Shown here in pieces: positions 1 to 8,706 of a DNA stretch of 64,000 nucleotides. Under the pieces are notes generated by a model. It saw only the letters and a list, made by a program, of their open reading frames with translations. It was not told the origin of the DNA and did no database searches. Source of the stretch: Planctomycetota bacterium. GTDB taxonomy: Bacteria; Planctomycetota; Phycisphaerae; Sedimentisphaerales; Anaerobacaceae. Where the stretch lies: the NCBI GenBank assembly GCA_019456145.1, contig VRUL01000012.1, forward strand, positions 1 through 64,000, written 5' to 3'. The position numbers and the translations under genes are program-made. Positions within the stretch are counted from its first letter, which is position 1. Every line of letters starts with the position of its first letter.

Positions 1-377
1 TGAATTATCAAGATTGCGACTTATGTCCACAACAAAACAAAGGCGTATAGCAACTATTGCGACACAGCCTGTGCGCTTGAGGCTGCCACTCGTCTGTGCC
101 AAATGCGCGAAGCGCAATAATTTAACGCAATTGGTATAATTTGTCAATTACGAATATGACACTTTCAGCCGGTGCCTCGGCTTAGTTGCCCACCATAGCC
201 CATTCACCACACATCTTCTCAAGGCCTCGCAGGAAGTTATTGCCGGCAATGAGCTGTTCAAGAAACAGAACGAAACTCCTTTTGCCCCCTGTTTGCCACA
301 TTGCGTTATTCCACTTGGGGACGCCTTTCGGTGGGCAATTCAAACATCCGCCAAGAGGCGTCCGGACTGGGAGATAA
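1..377. other. Non-coding stretch with hairpins
   Basis: No gene seen. It holds a small hairpin TGCGC-GAA-GCGCA (104-116) and an inverted repeat GGACGCCT (319-326) / AGGCGTCC (356-363). The inverted repeat lies just beyond the stop of the minus-strand gene and could end its transcript, although no T-run follows. A 17-base phrase at 314-330 and an 11-base phrase at 79-89 both recur near 55.3 kb. Confidence 0.5.
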
Positions 378-1520
378 TCATTCTTCAGTACTCGGTTTTA
401 GGGGTGGGTCCGGCAGAGTAAGCGGTGCGGTACGCGTGGAGCCATTCGGGTTTGTGCCGTAGTTAAAGTTCAGCTTCTCGGGCAATCGGCCGGGGGTTGC
501 CTGGTCTCCGAGCAAGCTGCTATGCTCCAGCAAAAGACGTGTATAATCAACCCGCTCAATAGACCTCTTTATTACTGTTTGCGGCTTGGCTAAGAGTCTA
601 CTGATACACGATTTTTCAATTTCAACCAATACCGAAGCCAGTTGATGTTTCTGAGTAGGATTTAGAAAGAACCGGCCTTTAACATATCTTTGAATCACAT
701 AGGAATACAATTGTCCAAAACGGCGGGAAACAGCGGCCTTGTTCACCGCGCCGGTAGATATCTTTTTGTAGAGCAGTTTCAGGACGGTGCCATCCAGAAA
801 TTCATAATCCACTGTCCAGTCAGCATACTTTTTGATTCGCAAATCAGCTATTTGGCCCAATAAAACTTCGCCTTGTGGAACGCCCACCTCAGCGGCAAAT
901 TCAGCCACCAACGCTAATATCTCGTGCCCCTGCCCCCCGGGAGTCCCAACCAGAGTTTTAAGTTGTTCTACGATACGGCGTGCTAACTGCAAATTGGCTG
1001 CTTTCGCAGGATCTAACTGCTTTGTAAAGCCGGGAGAAGTTAAGGAATGAACCGCCCAATAGCGAATAACTGTATTCTCATCTTTTAGAAACCTTATAGC
1101 CGGCTCTGCCAACCGTAAGTCCTCGAGCCCATCTATCAGAATCAAAAGATTAAGAGTCGCCATGAAACTGCGGTTTTTCGGTTTCAACAGCTCAGCCTCC
1201 TTAAAGCCTTCAGAGATGTATTTATGAGCCGACTGGGAAAACTGCTCTGTGTATTGGGTCTGAGCACTGCTCTTCCTGCTGGTTCTGCGTGCCAGAATTG
1301 TGTTGCGGAGCTGCGCTATATACGAGAAATCCCTGGTGTTGACCAATTCCCGCACGGCCTCATCCACGAAATCGTTAATAATGGGCAAATCTGTGCTTTC
1401 AAGCACCGGCTTGTTGCGTACAATGTCAATATCCCTGGTATTGGCGGCTTGGGAACCTGAATGTGCCACTAAAACAAAAAATGCCGCTAAAACAGTGAAA
1501 ATCACCCATTTTGTCTTCAT
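378..1520 (-). CDS. Secreted hypothetical protein, helical-repeat-like
   Basis: I do not recognise the family of this 380-residue protein. It opens with a clear Sec signal peptide: lysines at 2 and 4, a hydrophobic core at about 6-19, and a likely cut after the SQAA segment near residue 26. The body is predicted mostly helical. One segment around 135-160 (LAEPAIRFLKDENTVIRYWA) reads like a HEAT/PBS-type repeat, in which damage or distance along a chain is counted by helices. The C-terminus is proline- and threonine-rich and probably disordered. The start is supported by GAGGGTG about 9 bases upstream. It stands alone, divergent from rtcB. It is probably periplasmic; no enzymatic motif is visible. 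Confidence 0.75.
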   Translation of the reverse strand: MKTKWVIFTVLAAFFVLVAHSGSQAANTRDIDIVRNKPVLESTDLPIINDFVDEAVRELVNTRDFSYIAQLRNTILARRTSRKSSAQTQYTEQFSQSAHKYISEGFKEAELLKPKNRSFMATLNLLILIDGLEDLRLAEPAIRFLKDENTVIRYWAVHSLTSPGFTKQLDPAKAANLQLARRIVEQLKTLVGTPGGQGHEILALVAEFAAEVGVPQGEVLLGQIADLRIKKYADWTVDYEFLDGTVLKLLYKKISTGAVNKAAVSRRFGQLYSYVIQRYVKGRFFLNPTQKHQLASVLVEIEKSCISRLLAKPQTVIKRSIERVDYTRLLLEHSSLLGDQATPGRLPEKLNFNYGTNPNGSTRTAPLTLPDPPLKPSTEE

Positions 1521-1714
1521 TAAATCGACACCCTCAAAAACAATTTAGTCTCCTATTTATATGTCCGCTCAGTATTATGTAGCATACCTTTATTTTTGCC
1601 TCAGGTCAAGCTAATTCGGGGCCTGCTTTCTTCGATCGGCCATAGACTCTCCTTCTTCACTCGTCCAATAATCAGCTTTTCTTAATCTTTTTCCCAAAAG
1701 TCTCTATCCATAGA

Positions 1715-1742
1715 TTGTAAAAACGGTATAGTTGTATATACA
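1715..1742 (+). promoter_or_regulatory. Candidate sigma-70 promoter for rtcB
   Basis: TTGTAA (1715-1720), a 16-base spacer, then TATACA (1737-1742). It sits 32 bases upstream of the GTG start. Recognised by eye only. Confidence 0.35.
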
Positions 1743-1774
1743 GAACCGATAAGCGATTATTAAGGATTTTTTTT

Positions 1775-3217
1775 GTGAACGAATCCACTCCAAAACCTGT
1801 TCGTGTAAATCCTTTTTGCCTTCATATAGGACGCTGCGGAGCAATGGTTACCGATGCGACCATTTTCGCCTCCGAAGCTATCAAACTCGAGCCCGACGCC
1901 GTCCGTCAACTTTGTGATGCCGCTTCTTTGCCCCCTGCAAAGAAAGTCCTTGCCACCGCTGATATCCATGTTGGCTTCGGCATACCCATCGGGGCCGTTT
2001 TAGGACTGGACCATGCCATTATGCCGGCTGCCGTCGGGTACGATATTAATTGCGGTATGCGCCTCTTACGCACACCCTTTACGAAAGGTGATATCGACAC
2101 AGATCAAATCGCAGCCTCTATCGCTCGTGATATCCCGCTCGGAGAGGGCAAGGCCAATCTGCCGTTGGATAAAGCCGGCATTGAAGCTGTGATAAATAAA
2201 GGAGCCGCTTCGGTACCCACCCTGGCAGAACGAACCAAACACCGGGTCTGGGAAGCCTTTGATCCGGTTGAGTTTGCCGAGGACATTAAAAGAATCGAGG
2301 AGAATGGCCAGATGCCTGCCGAGGTCGCGGCGGTACCAAGAGCCGCAATACAAAAAGGCTCCGGACAGCTCGGTACACTCGGTGGAGGAAATCACTTTAT
2401 TGAAATTCAATGCGTTGAGAAAATCTTTGACCGCGATTCGGCAAAAACCTTCGGCCTTTTTGAAAATCAAATCGTTGTAATGATACACTCGGGCTCACGC
2501 CGATTTGGCTATGAGGTAGCCGATGAGTATATGAATATCGCTGCCGGTAGGCCCGATATGGCCGACAGAAAAAAAATGCTTTCATATTTGTCGACTGAAA
2601 GTGACGCCGGCAGGAATTATATCAACGCGATGGGCGCTGCCGCTAACTTCGCATTCACAAATCGCCACATTATGGCCCTGCTTGTAAGGCGCTGCTTTAA
2701 CAGAATGTTTGGGCCAACTCCACTAAAAATGGTGTACGATGTCACACACAATATGGCGAAGTTCGAGGAACACAACGGCAAACGACTTTGGGTCCACCGC
2801 AAAGGTGCCACACGCGCCTTCGGCCCCAGGCGTATGACAGGTACTATTTTCGCAGGCACCGGCCAGCCTATAATTACTCCCGGTTCAATGGGTACCGCGA
2901 GCTTTCTGATGGTTGGAACCGGTAATTCTGAGGAATCTTTGTGTTCGGTCAACCATGGAGCAGGCAGAGTGATGAGCCGCACCGCCGCCCTGGGAAAAAT
3001 ACGCAGAGGCAGAATTATCACCCCGGCCAAAATTAGTGATGACCAGTTCAAACGCAGTATGAAAGGTATAAAGCTCATCACCGGCAACAAGCAGAAAATA
3101 AAGGAAGAAGCCCCCGGTGCCTACAAGGATATTGATGAGGTTGTTCGAATTGTTGTCGAATGCGGCTGGGCTAAAGCCGTTGCTCGAATGGTCCCATTAG
3201 CAGTATTAAAGGGCTAA
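1775..3217 (+). CDS. rtcB: RNA-splicing ligase RtcB
   Basis: RtcB joins RNA ends bearing 2',3'-cyclic phosphate (or 3'-phosphate) to 5'-OH ends, using GTP and Mn2+. It serves RNA repair or tRNA splicing in the cytoplasm. The 480-residue length matches the long (archaeal-like) branch better than the 408-residue E. coli form. Signature blocks are intact: GYDINCGMR with the metal-binding Cys93, GGGNHFIE, IHSGSRRFG, DVTHNMAKFE, and NHGAGR with the guanylated His394. The start is GTG, supported by AAGGA 8 bases upstream (1762-1766); no ATG lies nearby. It appears monocistronic. No rtcA cyclase or rtcR regulator is adjacent, so its substrate here is unknown. The family call is secure. Confidence 0.97.
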   Translation: MNESTPKPVRVNPFCLHIGRCGAMVTDATIFASEAIKLEPDAVRQLCDAASLPPAKKVLATADIHVGFGIPIGAVLGLDHAIMPAAVGYDINCGMRLLRTPFTKGDIDTDQIAASIARDIPLGEGKANLPLDKAGIEAVINKGAASVPTLAERTKHRVWEAFDPVEFAEDIKRIEENGQMPAEVAAVPRAAIQKGSGQLGTLGGGNHFIEIQCVEKIFDRDSAKTFGLFENQIVVMIHSGSRRFGYEVADEYMNIAAGRPDMADRKKMLSYLSTESDAGRNYINAMGAAANFAFTNRHIMALLVRRCFNRMFGPTPLKMVYDVTHNMAKFEEHNGKRLWVHRKGATRAFGPRRMTGTIFAGTGQPIITPGSMGTASFLMVGTGNSEESLCSVNHGAGRVMSRTAALGKIRRGRIITPAKISDDQFKRSMKGIKLITGNKQKIKEEAPGAYKDIDEVVRIVVECGWAKAVARMVPLAVLKG

Positions 3218-3307
3218 AATATAGCATCTCGCCTAATTTCTTGTAAAGCTATCCTGGCAAAATTAAGTTTGCCCTGCAAAAATACGAAAAAACCCTTTAA
3301 CAAATCG

Positions 3308-3335
3308 TTGCATTTATTAGCTAACGCCTTATTCT
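3308..3335 (+). promoter_or_regulatory. Candidate promoter for the DUF547 lipoprotein gene
   Basis: TTGCAT (3308-3313), 16-base spacer, TATTCT (3330-3335), about 60 bases before the ATG. Visual match only. Confidence 0.3.
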
Positions 3336-3397
3336 AATACACGAATGATTAATCTTATGGCTGAAAGGGCCGTGTATTTAGTTATCGGAAGTTGAAA

Positions 3398-4582
3398 ATG
3401 GCTAAAAGCCGTGTTGTTTTCATAACAGTGCTAACATTATTAGTCTTTATTGCCGGTTGTCCACCTGCAGAACGCGAACCTACCGGTTCTCCAGAGGTTG
3501 AAAGCCCTAAGTTCGAACCTGCCAAGGCTGAACCTAACCTGTTTGGACCTAATGAAGTCGAATCAGCTAAGGCTGAACCTAACTTGTTCGAACCTAATGA
3601 GGCCGAACCTGTAAAGACCGAGCCTGATGAGCTTGCGCCTACAGAAATTGAATCTAACCAGGTAGAGTCTCCAAAAGTCCAAGCCAATGAAGCCGACCCC
3701 ACTCAGGCTGAACCTAACGAACCTGGGCCTACCAGGACTGAACCTAACGAGATCGAACCCATTAAGGCCGAGCCTAATGATGTCAAGCCGCCTCCCAAAG
3801 TGACTTTTCACGGCAAGTGTGCCGCTATCCTAAGCAACTTCGTTGACGATAAGGGAATGGTTAACTATAGAAAGCTAAAGCTAAAGAGGTCGCAGTTGAA
3901 ACAACTTCTGAGTGAATTTGCCGGGCTCAACCGAAGCGAATATAATTCCTGGCCGAAAGAGGACAAGATTGCTTTCTGGATTAACGCATACAACTTGCAA
4001 ATGCTTAAAATAATTATCGATAATTATCCTATTGATTCGTATCGGCTGCTACATCTCCTTCGAGGCTGGGAACCTGACAGTATCAGGCACATCGACAAAC
4101 GAATAGGTGGCATCAAAAGCCAAAAATTTCATGTAATGGATGAGGTATTTACTCTTCCACAAGTTGAAGAGCTGTTCTCCGGCAAAGAGTTGAACGAGCC
4201 GCGAGCATTTTTTGCCCTGTCTTATGCCACCCTCTCCAGTCCACCATTGCGCAATGAGCCCTATTACGGCCACAAACTCAATAAGCAGTTGGAGGAACAG
4301 AACAAAAAATTCATATTCAACAGCCCCGCATTCAGGATAGACAGAAAAAAGCGAAAGGTTTATCTTTCTACCATACTTCAACCAACCTGGTTCGGCAGTG
4401 GGTTTGTCCCTAAGTATGGTACAAATAAGAAGTTTAAAGACCAGGAACCTGCCGTCCGGGCAGTTTTGAGTTTTCTTACCAATTATATCTCCGAGCAGGA
4501 CACACATTTCCTTGAAGTAGAAAACTATTCCATTGAATATATAACACCTAATTGGAGACTCAATGACAACTCAAGAAAGTAA
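3398..4582 (+). CDS. DUF547 lipoprotein with acidic repeat linker
   Basis: This is a predicted lipoprotein of 394 residues. A short lysine-containing head and hydrophobic run end in the lipobox IAGC, giving lipidated Cys21. Residues about 25-135 are a degenerate, acidic, proline-rich repeat built on EPNE/EPNL units (for example AEPNLFEPNEAEPVKTEPDE), probably an extended stalk holding the rest away from the membrane. The remainder matches DUF547: KIAFWINAYNLQMLKIIID is the most typical block, followed by a FALSYATLSSPPLRNEPY-type segment. The function of DUF547 is not established. ATG at 3398 was preferred over TTG at 3392 because GGAAG precedes it at a suitable distance. The gene is followed by metK, which has its own candidate promoter. 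Confidence 0.88.
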   Translation: MAKSRVVFITVLTLLVFIAGCPPAEREPTGSPEVESPKFEPAKAEPNLFGPNEVESAKAEPNLFEPNEAEPVKTEPDELAPTEIESNQVESPKVQANEADPTQAEPNEPGPTRTEPNEIEPIKAEPNDVKPPPKVTFHGKCAAILSNFVDDKGMVNYRKLKLKRSQLKQLLSEFAGLNRSEYNSWPKEDKIAFWINAYNLQMLKIIIDNYPIDSYRLLHLLRGWEPDSIRHIDKRIGGIKSQKFHVMDEVFTLPQVEELFSGKELNEPRAFFALSYATLSSPPLRNEPYYGHKLNKQLEEQNKKFIFNSPAFRIDRKKRKVYLSTILQPTWFGSGFVPKYGTNKKFKDQEPAVRAVLSFLTNYISEQDTHFLEVENYSIEYITPNWRLNDNSRK

Positions 4583-4630
4583 TAATCCATAAATCCCAAA
4601 AGCATCCGCCTCGTGTCAATTATTTTTAGT

Positions 4631-4658
4631 TTGACTTTGTATAAACAATCACTATCAT
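4631..4658 (+). promoter_or_regulatory. Candidate sigma-70 promoter for metK
   Basis: TTGACT (4631-4636), 16-base spacer, TATCAT (4653-4658), leaving a leader of about 50 bases. The leader is too short for, and shows none of, the conserved blocks of a SAM riboswitch. Confidence 0.45.
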
Positions 4659-4714
4659 ACACTGCTTTGGTCTCGAGTAAAAATTCAACCAGTTGCTGAA
4701 AGGGTAAACCACCA

Positions 4715-5932
4715 ATGGCAAAAAAATCGATTTACAACAATACCCATTGTGATACCGACAAATACCTCTTCACCAGTGAGTCTGTAACAATGGGCCATCC
4801 TGATAAGGTCGCAGACCACATATCCGATGCGATCCTTGATGCAATGCTCGCACAGGACAAAAAAAGCAGAGTGGCCTGTGAAACTTTGGTGACTACGGGC
4901 CTGGTCGTAGTCGCCGGCGAAATCACGACAAAAGCATATGTTGACATCCCTGGAATCATCAGAAAGACAATCAAAAAAATCGGCTACGACGATCCTACCA
5001 TAGGTTTCGATGGAGACGATTGTGCCGTTGTAGTTTCAATTGACAACCAAAGCCCTGACATCTCACAGGGAGTAAGTGAAGGAAAAGGCCTGCATAAAGA
5101 ACAAGGGGCCGGCGACCAGGGCCTGATGTTCGGATTTGCCTGCAGGGAAACGCCTGCTTTGATGCCAATGCCAATTCAACTTGCACATGCTATAACAACT
5201 CAACTGGAAAAAATACGTCAGAAAAAGATTTTGCCCTGGCTGCGACCGGATGGAAAAAGTCAGGTCACGGTCGAATACGAAAACAGCAAGCCAAAACGCG
5301 TTCATACGGTCGTAGTATCCACACAGCACGCACCGTCTATTGGCTATAAGCAATTGCGAAAACAAATTATTGAAAAAGTTGTCCTTCCCGTCTTACCGAA
5401 GCGTCTTGTTGACAAGAACATCATTTACCATATCAATCCGACCGGTCGCTTCGTAACAGGCGGCCCAAAAGGAGATTGTGGACTTACAGGGCGAAAAATT
5501 ATCGTTGACACCTATGGCGGAAGAGGCAGCCACGGAGGTGGTGCCTTCAGCGGAAAAGATCCCACGAAAGTCGACAGGACGGCAAGTTATATGGCCCGAT
5601 ACATCGCAAAAAACATCGTCGCTGCGGGCCTCGCCGACGCCTGTGAAATCCAGTTATCGTACGCCATTGGAGTAGCCGAGCCGATTTCCGTCCTCGTAGA
5701 TACCGAGGGAACCTCAAAAATCAGCGAGCAAAAGATAAGTCAGATTGTACGGAAGCTCTTTCCCTTAACTCCAAAGAAAATGATCGCGCATTTGAAACTT
5801 GACCGCCCAATCTATGCCGAAACCTCTTATGGCGGACACTTCGGCCGAAAGGGAGTCAACTTTACCTGGGAAAAGACGGATATGGTGGCCAAGCTCCGCA
5901 GAGCCGCAGGCTTAAAACCAAAAAAGAAATGA
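4715..5932 (+). CDS. metK: S-adenosylmethionine synthetase
   Basis: MetK makes S-adenosylmethionine from methionine and ATP in the cytoplasm, as a tetramer needing Mg2+ and K+. All family blocks are present: [20 protein letters not shown] near the N-terminus (ATP and Mg site), [12 protein letters not shown] (methionine/adenine loop), the P-loop-like [18 protein letters not shown], and [20 protein letters not shown]. The 405-residue length is normal. The start is supported by AAAGGGT 9 bases upstream. A strong terminator follows the stop, so this is a single-gene unit. Its product is the methyl donor for the DNA methyltransferase at 52 kb among many other users. Confidence 0.98.
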   Translation: MAKKSIYNNTHCDTDKYLFTSESVTMGHPDKVADHISDAILDAMLAQDKKSRVACETLVTTGLVVVAGEITTKAYVDIPGIIRKTIKKIGYDDPTIGFDGDDCAVVVSIDNQSPDISQGVSEGKGLHKEQGAGDQGLMFGFACRETPALMPMPIQLAHAITTQLEKIRQKKILPWLRPDGKSQVTVEYENSKPKRVHTVVVSTQHAPSIGYKQLRKQIIEKVVLPVLPKRLVDKNIIYHINPTGRFVTGGPKGDCGLTGRKIIVDTYGGRGSHGGGAFSGKDPTKVDRTASYMARYIAKNIVAAGLADACEIQLSYAIGVAEPISVLVDTEGTSKISEQKISQIVRKLFPLTPKKMIAHLKLDRPIYAETSYGGHFGRKGVNFTWEKTDMVAKLRRAAGLKPKKK

Positions 5933-5957
5933 GTTTTTTATAAGGCCCAAGCGTAAC

Positions 5958-5994
5958 AAAAAGCCCGACAATCAGCCGGGCTTTTTGATTTTTG
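5958..5994 (+). terminator. Rho-independent terminator after metK
   Basis: Perfect 10-bp stem AAAAAGCCCG (5958-5967) / CGGGCTTTTT (5977-5986) with a 9-base loop, followed by a T-rich tail. The A-rich left arm makes it usable in both directions. Confidence 0.9.
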
Positions 5995-6073
5995 TCGCTG
6001 CAACACAGCATTTGCCCAATTTCCCCAAATTTTTTGTAAGTTTCCTCCCGCTCCGTTGTCTAATATAGTGGTC

Positions 6074-6628
6074 ATGACCGAAACCCTTGATGATGAACTC
6101 CTGGTTAGGCAATTCAACCAGGGCGACGACTCTGTTTTTGACAGGATTGTCGAAGGAAACTCGGCTGCTATTGCGGTGCTGGCCAACCGACTACTCGGCT
6201 GGCCCGGTGAGGTCGAAGATATTGTTCAGGACGTTTTCCTGGCCGCGTTTCTTGGCCTGAAAAAATTTCGCTGTGAATGCAGCCTCAAAACCTGGCTCTT
6301 TACCATAACAATAAACAAATGCCGCAGCTACCGATATAAGCGTATGCTCTACATTAGAGTCTTTTCACAAGCTGACGCTAAAACATCCCTTGCTCGGGCC
6401 CAAGCTGCAAATGAGACGTCAATGGACAGCGAAGTTTTCGAGCGGGTCCGCCGTGCCGTAAAAGCTCTGCCTGCCAAATATCGCGAGCCGGTTGTACTAA
6501 GGTATCTGCAGGATCTTTCTACAAACGAAATAGCGCCAATGCTCGGCATATCAAAAAACGCCCTGAACGTCAGATTAAGCAGGGCCAGAGAACGCCTGAG
6601 ACAAGACCTGGCTGAACTAATTGAGTAA
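6074..6628 (+). CDS. ECF-type RNA polymerase sigma factor
   Basis: A two-domain ECF sigma factor of 184 residues. Sigma region 2 covers roughly residues 8-80; its core is EDIVQDVFLAAF (core-polymerase contact), followed by CSLKTWLFTITINKCRSYRY (-10 melting and recognition). Sigma region 4 covers about 120-180, with LPAKYREPVVLRYLQDLSTNEI leading into the helix-turn-helix SKNALNVRLSRARERLR that reads the -35 element. No clear Shine-Dalgarno exists for any start; ATG 6074 keeps the domain intact, while TTG 6056 would add six residues. The next gene begins 6 bases after the stop and encodes a single-pass membrane protein, a likely partner or anti-sigma factor. Confidence 0.92.
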   Translation: MTETLDDELLVRQFNQGDDSVFDRIVEGNSAAIAVLANRLLGWPGEVEDIVQDVFLAAFLGLKKFRCECSLKTWLFTITINKCRSYRYKRMLYIRVFSQADAKTSLARAQAANETSMDSEVFERVRRAVKALPAKYREPVVLRYLQDLSTNEIAPMLGISKNALNVRLSRARERLRQDLAELIE

Positions 6629-6634
6629 TAAACT

Positions 6635-7213
6635 ATGACGGAAAACAAAATAAAAAACCTGCTTCAAAAAGCCGACCAAACGGCAGGGGCCCCTGCGCCC
6701 ATATCAGCAAATCTGGCCGTGGCCGTCCGCCGCCGCGCCAATCGGAGGCACACCGCAAATTTAGCTGTCCGCATCGCAGCGGCCGCTATCGTTCTGTTCG
6801 CTCTTGGTATTTGGAGCTTCAGCGCCAAAAAAACCCGGGACCAGCAGAACATAGTAGCGCTCCAAGCCCAGATAGAACAGCTCCGGGTACAGACCGATGC
6901 CACTTTGAACCTTATCCGGGAGGTCCTCGACGCCGAGCGAAAGCAACGCCGACTTAACGAACTCCGGGCGGAGCTTGCCAGTATCCCCGACCCCATGGAA
7001 GAAATCCGGAAACAGGTCGACAAGACCGCCTTTATCCTCGTTTACCAGGCCAACCGTATGTACCGCGAGCTTGACCAAAAAGACTCTGCCATCCAGGCTT
7101 ACAACCGCGTTATTGAACTTTTCCCGCAAAGCCGATGGGCCGAAGAAGCCCGACAAACATTATCAGAAATCAAAAACAATCAACTTAATAATTCGAAAGG
7201 AGACTTGATATGA
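6635..7213 (+). CDS. Membrane-anchored coiled-coil/TPR protein, possible anti-sigma factor
   Basis: This 192-residue protein has a short basic N-terminal segment, one membrane helix at about 45-62 (VRIAAAAIVLFALGIWSF), a coiled coil at about 70-120, and a single TPR-like helix pair near 140-180 (DSAIQAYNRVIELFPQSRWA). The cytoplasmic head is about 45 residues and lacks the HxxxCxxC motif of zinc-binding anti-sigma domains. An anti-sigma role therefore rests only on its position 6 bases behind the sigma gene. It overlaps the next gene by 4 bases (ATGA), implying translational coupling. The C-terminal part should face the periplasm. Confidence 0.8.
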   Translation: MTENKIKNLLQKADQTAGAPAPISANLAVAVRRRANRRHTANLAVRIAAAAIVLFALGIWSFSAKKTRDQQNIVALQAQIEQLRVQTDATLNLIREVLDAERKQRRLNELRAELASIPDPMEEIRKQVDKTAFILVYQANRMYRELDQKDSAIQAYNRVIELFPQSRWAEEARQTLSEIKNNQLNNSKGDLI

Positions 7214-8568
7214 AAACCATAAAACCTGCTGTCATCCTGTTGGCGTTGGTCCTTCTAATCGCAGCCGGAGCCCAGTCAGCCGAAAAGTCAACGGCACCTA
7301 AGATTTCAAACACACGTTACGCAAGCTGTCTGGTCAAGGTAACATCCGACCCCTCTGTCATGCCGCTCAATGATATTATTATCGAGTATTTGATGCACAG
7401 TTCCGGCGTTGTTAGAAAGGCCGTCCGTGAAGTACTGGATATCTCACCAGAGATCCCTATCCCTTCTAGGTTAGTCCAAATCGAGGAAGTTTTTGCCGGG
7501 GATTCAGCTCTCGGCGGTATAGGCATACCGCTGGGAACTACAGTTCCTGGCAGAAGGTCTCCAACCACCGCGAGAACCCCAACCCCATCTCGGACTCCTA
7601 CTGCACGAACGGCCCGTCCTGGAAGCACCGGAACCCCCACCACAACGCGCCGCCCCACAACCCCAAGCCGCACAACCCGCCGCACCCCGACAGTTACACA
7701 GCCACTACCCTCTGCTGGCGAGCAAACCATCCTCTTCCGCCTGCGCGTTGACCTCTCCATTAGTACCGACGAGCCCATCAAACCGGCAGCCGAGGAGTTC
7801 ATGTTTGCCCTTATCGAAAACCTGCGTAGTGCCCTGCGTGGAGCCTTTGACCAGTATAGTGCCAAACTCAATAAGCAACTCAAACTTGCTGACGAGGAAG
7901 CCGACCGCGCAGAGCACGAACTCGTTCAGATGCAGAGGATTCTCAGAGATATCTCCGGTTCCCGGGACCTCTCGCGGTATGCGATTCTCAAAAATATTAG
8001 CAGCCTGCGTCAAATACTCCAGTCCGCCAAAATGAAGCGGGCCTCAGATGAAATGCTCTATGAAGCAACAGCCAAGCGAATAGCAGAAACAAAAGACAAG
8101 CGGAAACAACGAGTCGATAACGACTCCATTACCAGTGAACTTCGGTCAATGCTTTATGTGCATGAAAAAGGCTTGCAAGAAGCTCAGAAACTCTACGATG
8201 CCGGCGATGCTTCCCTTGCCAACATACAAGACATCAAGGAGAAAATCGTAAGAGCAAAAATAGAGCTTGCACAACGGCGTGAACAGATTATCAATCCGGC
8301 GGGCGGTGTCGAGATAAGCTCCCTCAATGATGAGCTGGCCACCCTTTCGATACAAACAGATCTGGCCCATCAGGAAATTCACAGTTTTGAAAAACAACTC
8401 AAAGAGGCCGAAAATCTGCTAAAAAATGCTGACACTTATGAATTGCTTTCGCTAAAAGCGGACATCGCAAAGCAAAACCTTGAGGAGGCTCTTTTATGGC
8501 GCGCTCGATTAGGTCGCAATAATCGCTCGATCCAGCCTCCGGATGTAACAGTTATTGGCGCAGAATAA
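7210..8568 (+). CDS. Secreted Thr/Pro/Arg-rich coiled-coil protein
   Basis: Third gene of the sigma-factor operon; 452 residues, family not recognised. A standard signal peptide ends near residue 23 (AAGAQSAEK). Residues about 115-165 are a low-complexity run of Thr, Pro, Arg and Ser (for example TPTPSRTPTARTARPGSTG), probably a disordered linker. The rest, about 195-440, is heavily charged and helical with long heptad-like stretches, a probable coiled coil. A good ribosome site (AAAGGAG, 7196-7202) supports the start despite the 4-base overlap with the preceding gene. Likely periplasmic; by position it may be the output or sensor end of the sigma system. Confidence 0.8.
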   Translation: MKTIKPAVILLALVLLIAAGAQSAEKSTAPKISNTRYASCLVKVTSDPSVMPLNDIIIEYLMHSSGVVRKAVREVLDISPEIPIPSRLVQIEEVFAGDSALGGIGIPLGTTVPGRRSPTTARTPTPSRTPTARTARPGSTGTPTTTRRPTTPSRTTRRTPTVTQPLPSAGEQTILFRLRVDLSISTDEPIKPAAEEFMFALIENLRSALRGAFDQYSAKLNKQLKLADEEADRAEHELVQMQRILRDISGSRDLSRYAILKNISSLRQILQSAKMKRASDEMLYEATAKRIAETKDKRKQRVDNDSITSELRSMLYVHEKGLQEAQKLYDAGDASLANIQDIKEKIVRAKIELAQRREQIINPAGGVEISSLNDELATLSIQTDLAHQEIHSFEKQLKEAENLLKNADTYELLSLKADIAKQNLEEALLWRARLGRNNRSIQPPDVTVIGAE

Positions 8569-8592
8569 GCCAGTTTATGCAAAAAGCTATCA

Positions 8593-8629
8593 CCGGCGCC
8601 CGTTATTATAGTCTACCGGCGGGCGCCGG
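8593..8629. terminator. GC-rich hairpin between convergent genes
   Basis: Perfect 10-bp stem CCGGCGCCCG (8593-8602) / CGGGCGCCGG (8620-8629) with a 17-base loop, placed between the ends of two converging transcripts. No T-run follows on either strand, so termination is inferred from position. Confidence 0.5.
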
Positions 8630-8672
8630 ATGAAAAGCCGATATGAGCGAAATGAAACCCCCATTCCGTATC

Positions 8673-8704
8673 ACGCAATACGATATACACACTACGCAAT
8701 ACGA
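8673..8704. repeat. Duplicated 11-mer ACGCAATACGA
   Basis: ACGCAATACGA occurs at 8673-8683 and again at 8694-8704 in a run of related words (TATCACGCAATACGATATAC). It ends at the purH stop codon. It resembles other degenerate intergenic word repeats in this window. Confidence 0.5.
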
Positions 8705-8706
8705 AA

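Noticed and set aside
3563-3811. Minus-strand frame opposite the DUF547 stalk, rich in Arg and Leu.
   Set aside because: It is the mirror of the acidic repeat coding strand.
4583-4714. SAM riboswitch before metK.
   Set aside because: The leader after the candidate promoter is only about 50 bases and lacks the conserved blocks.
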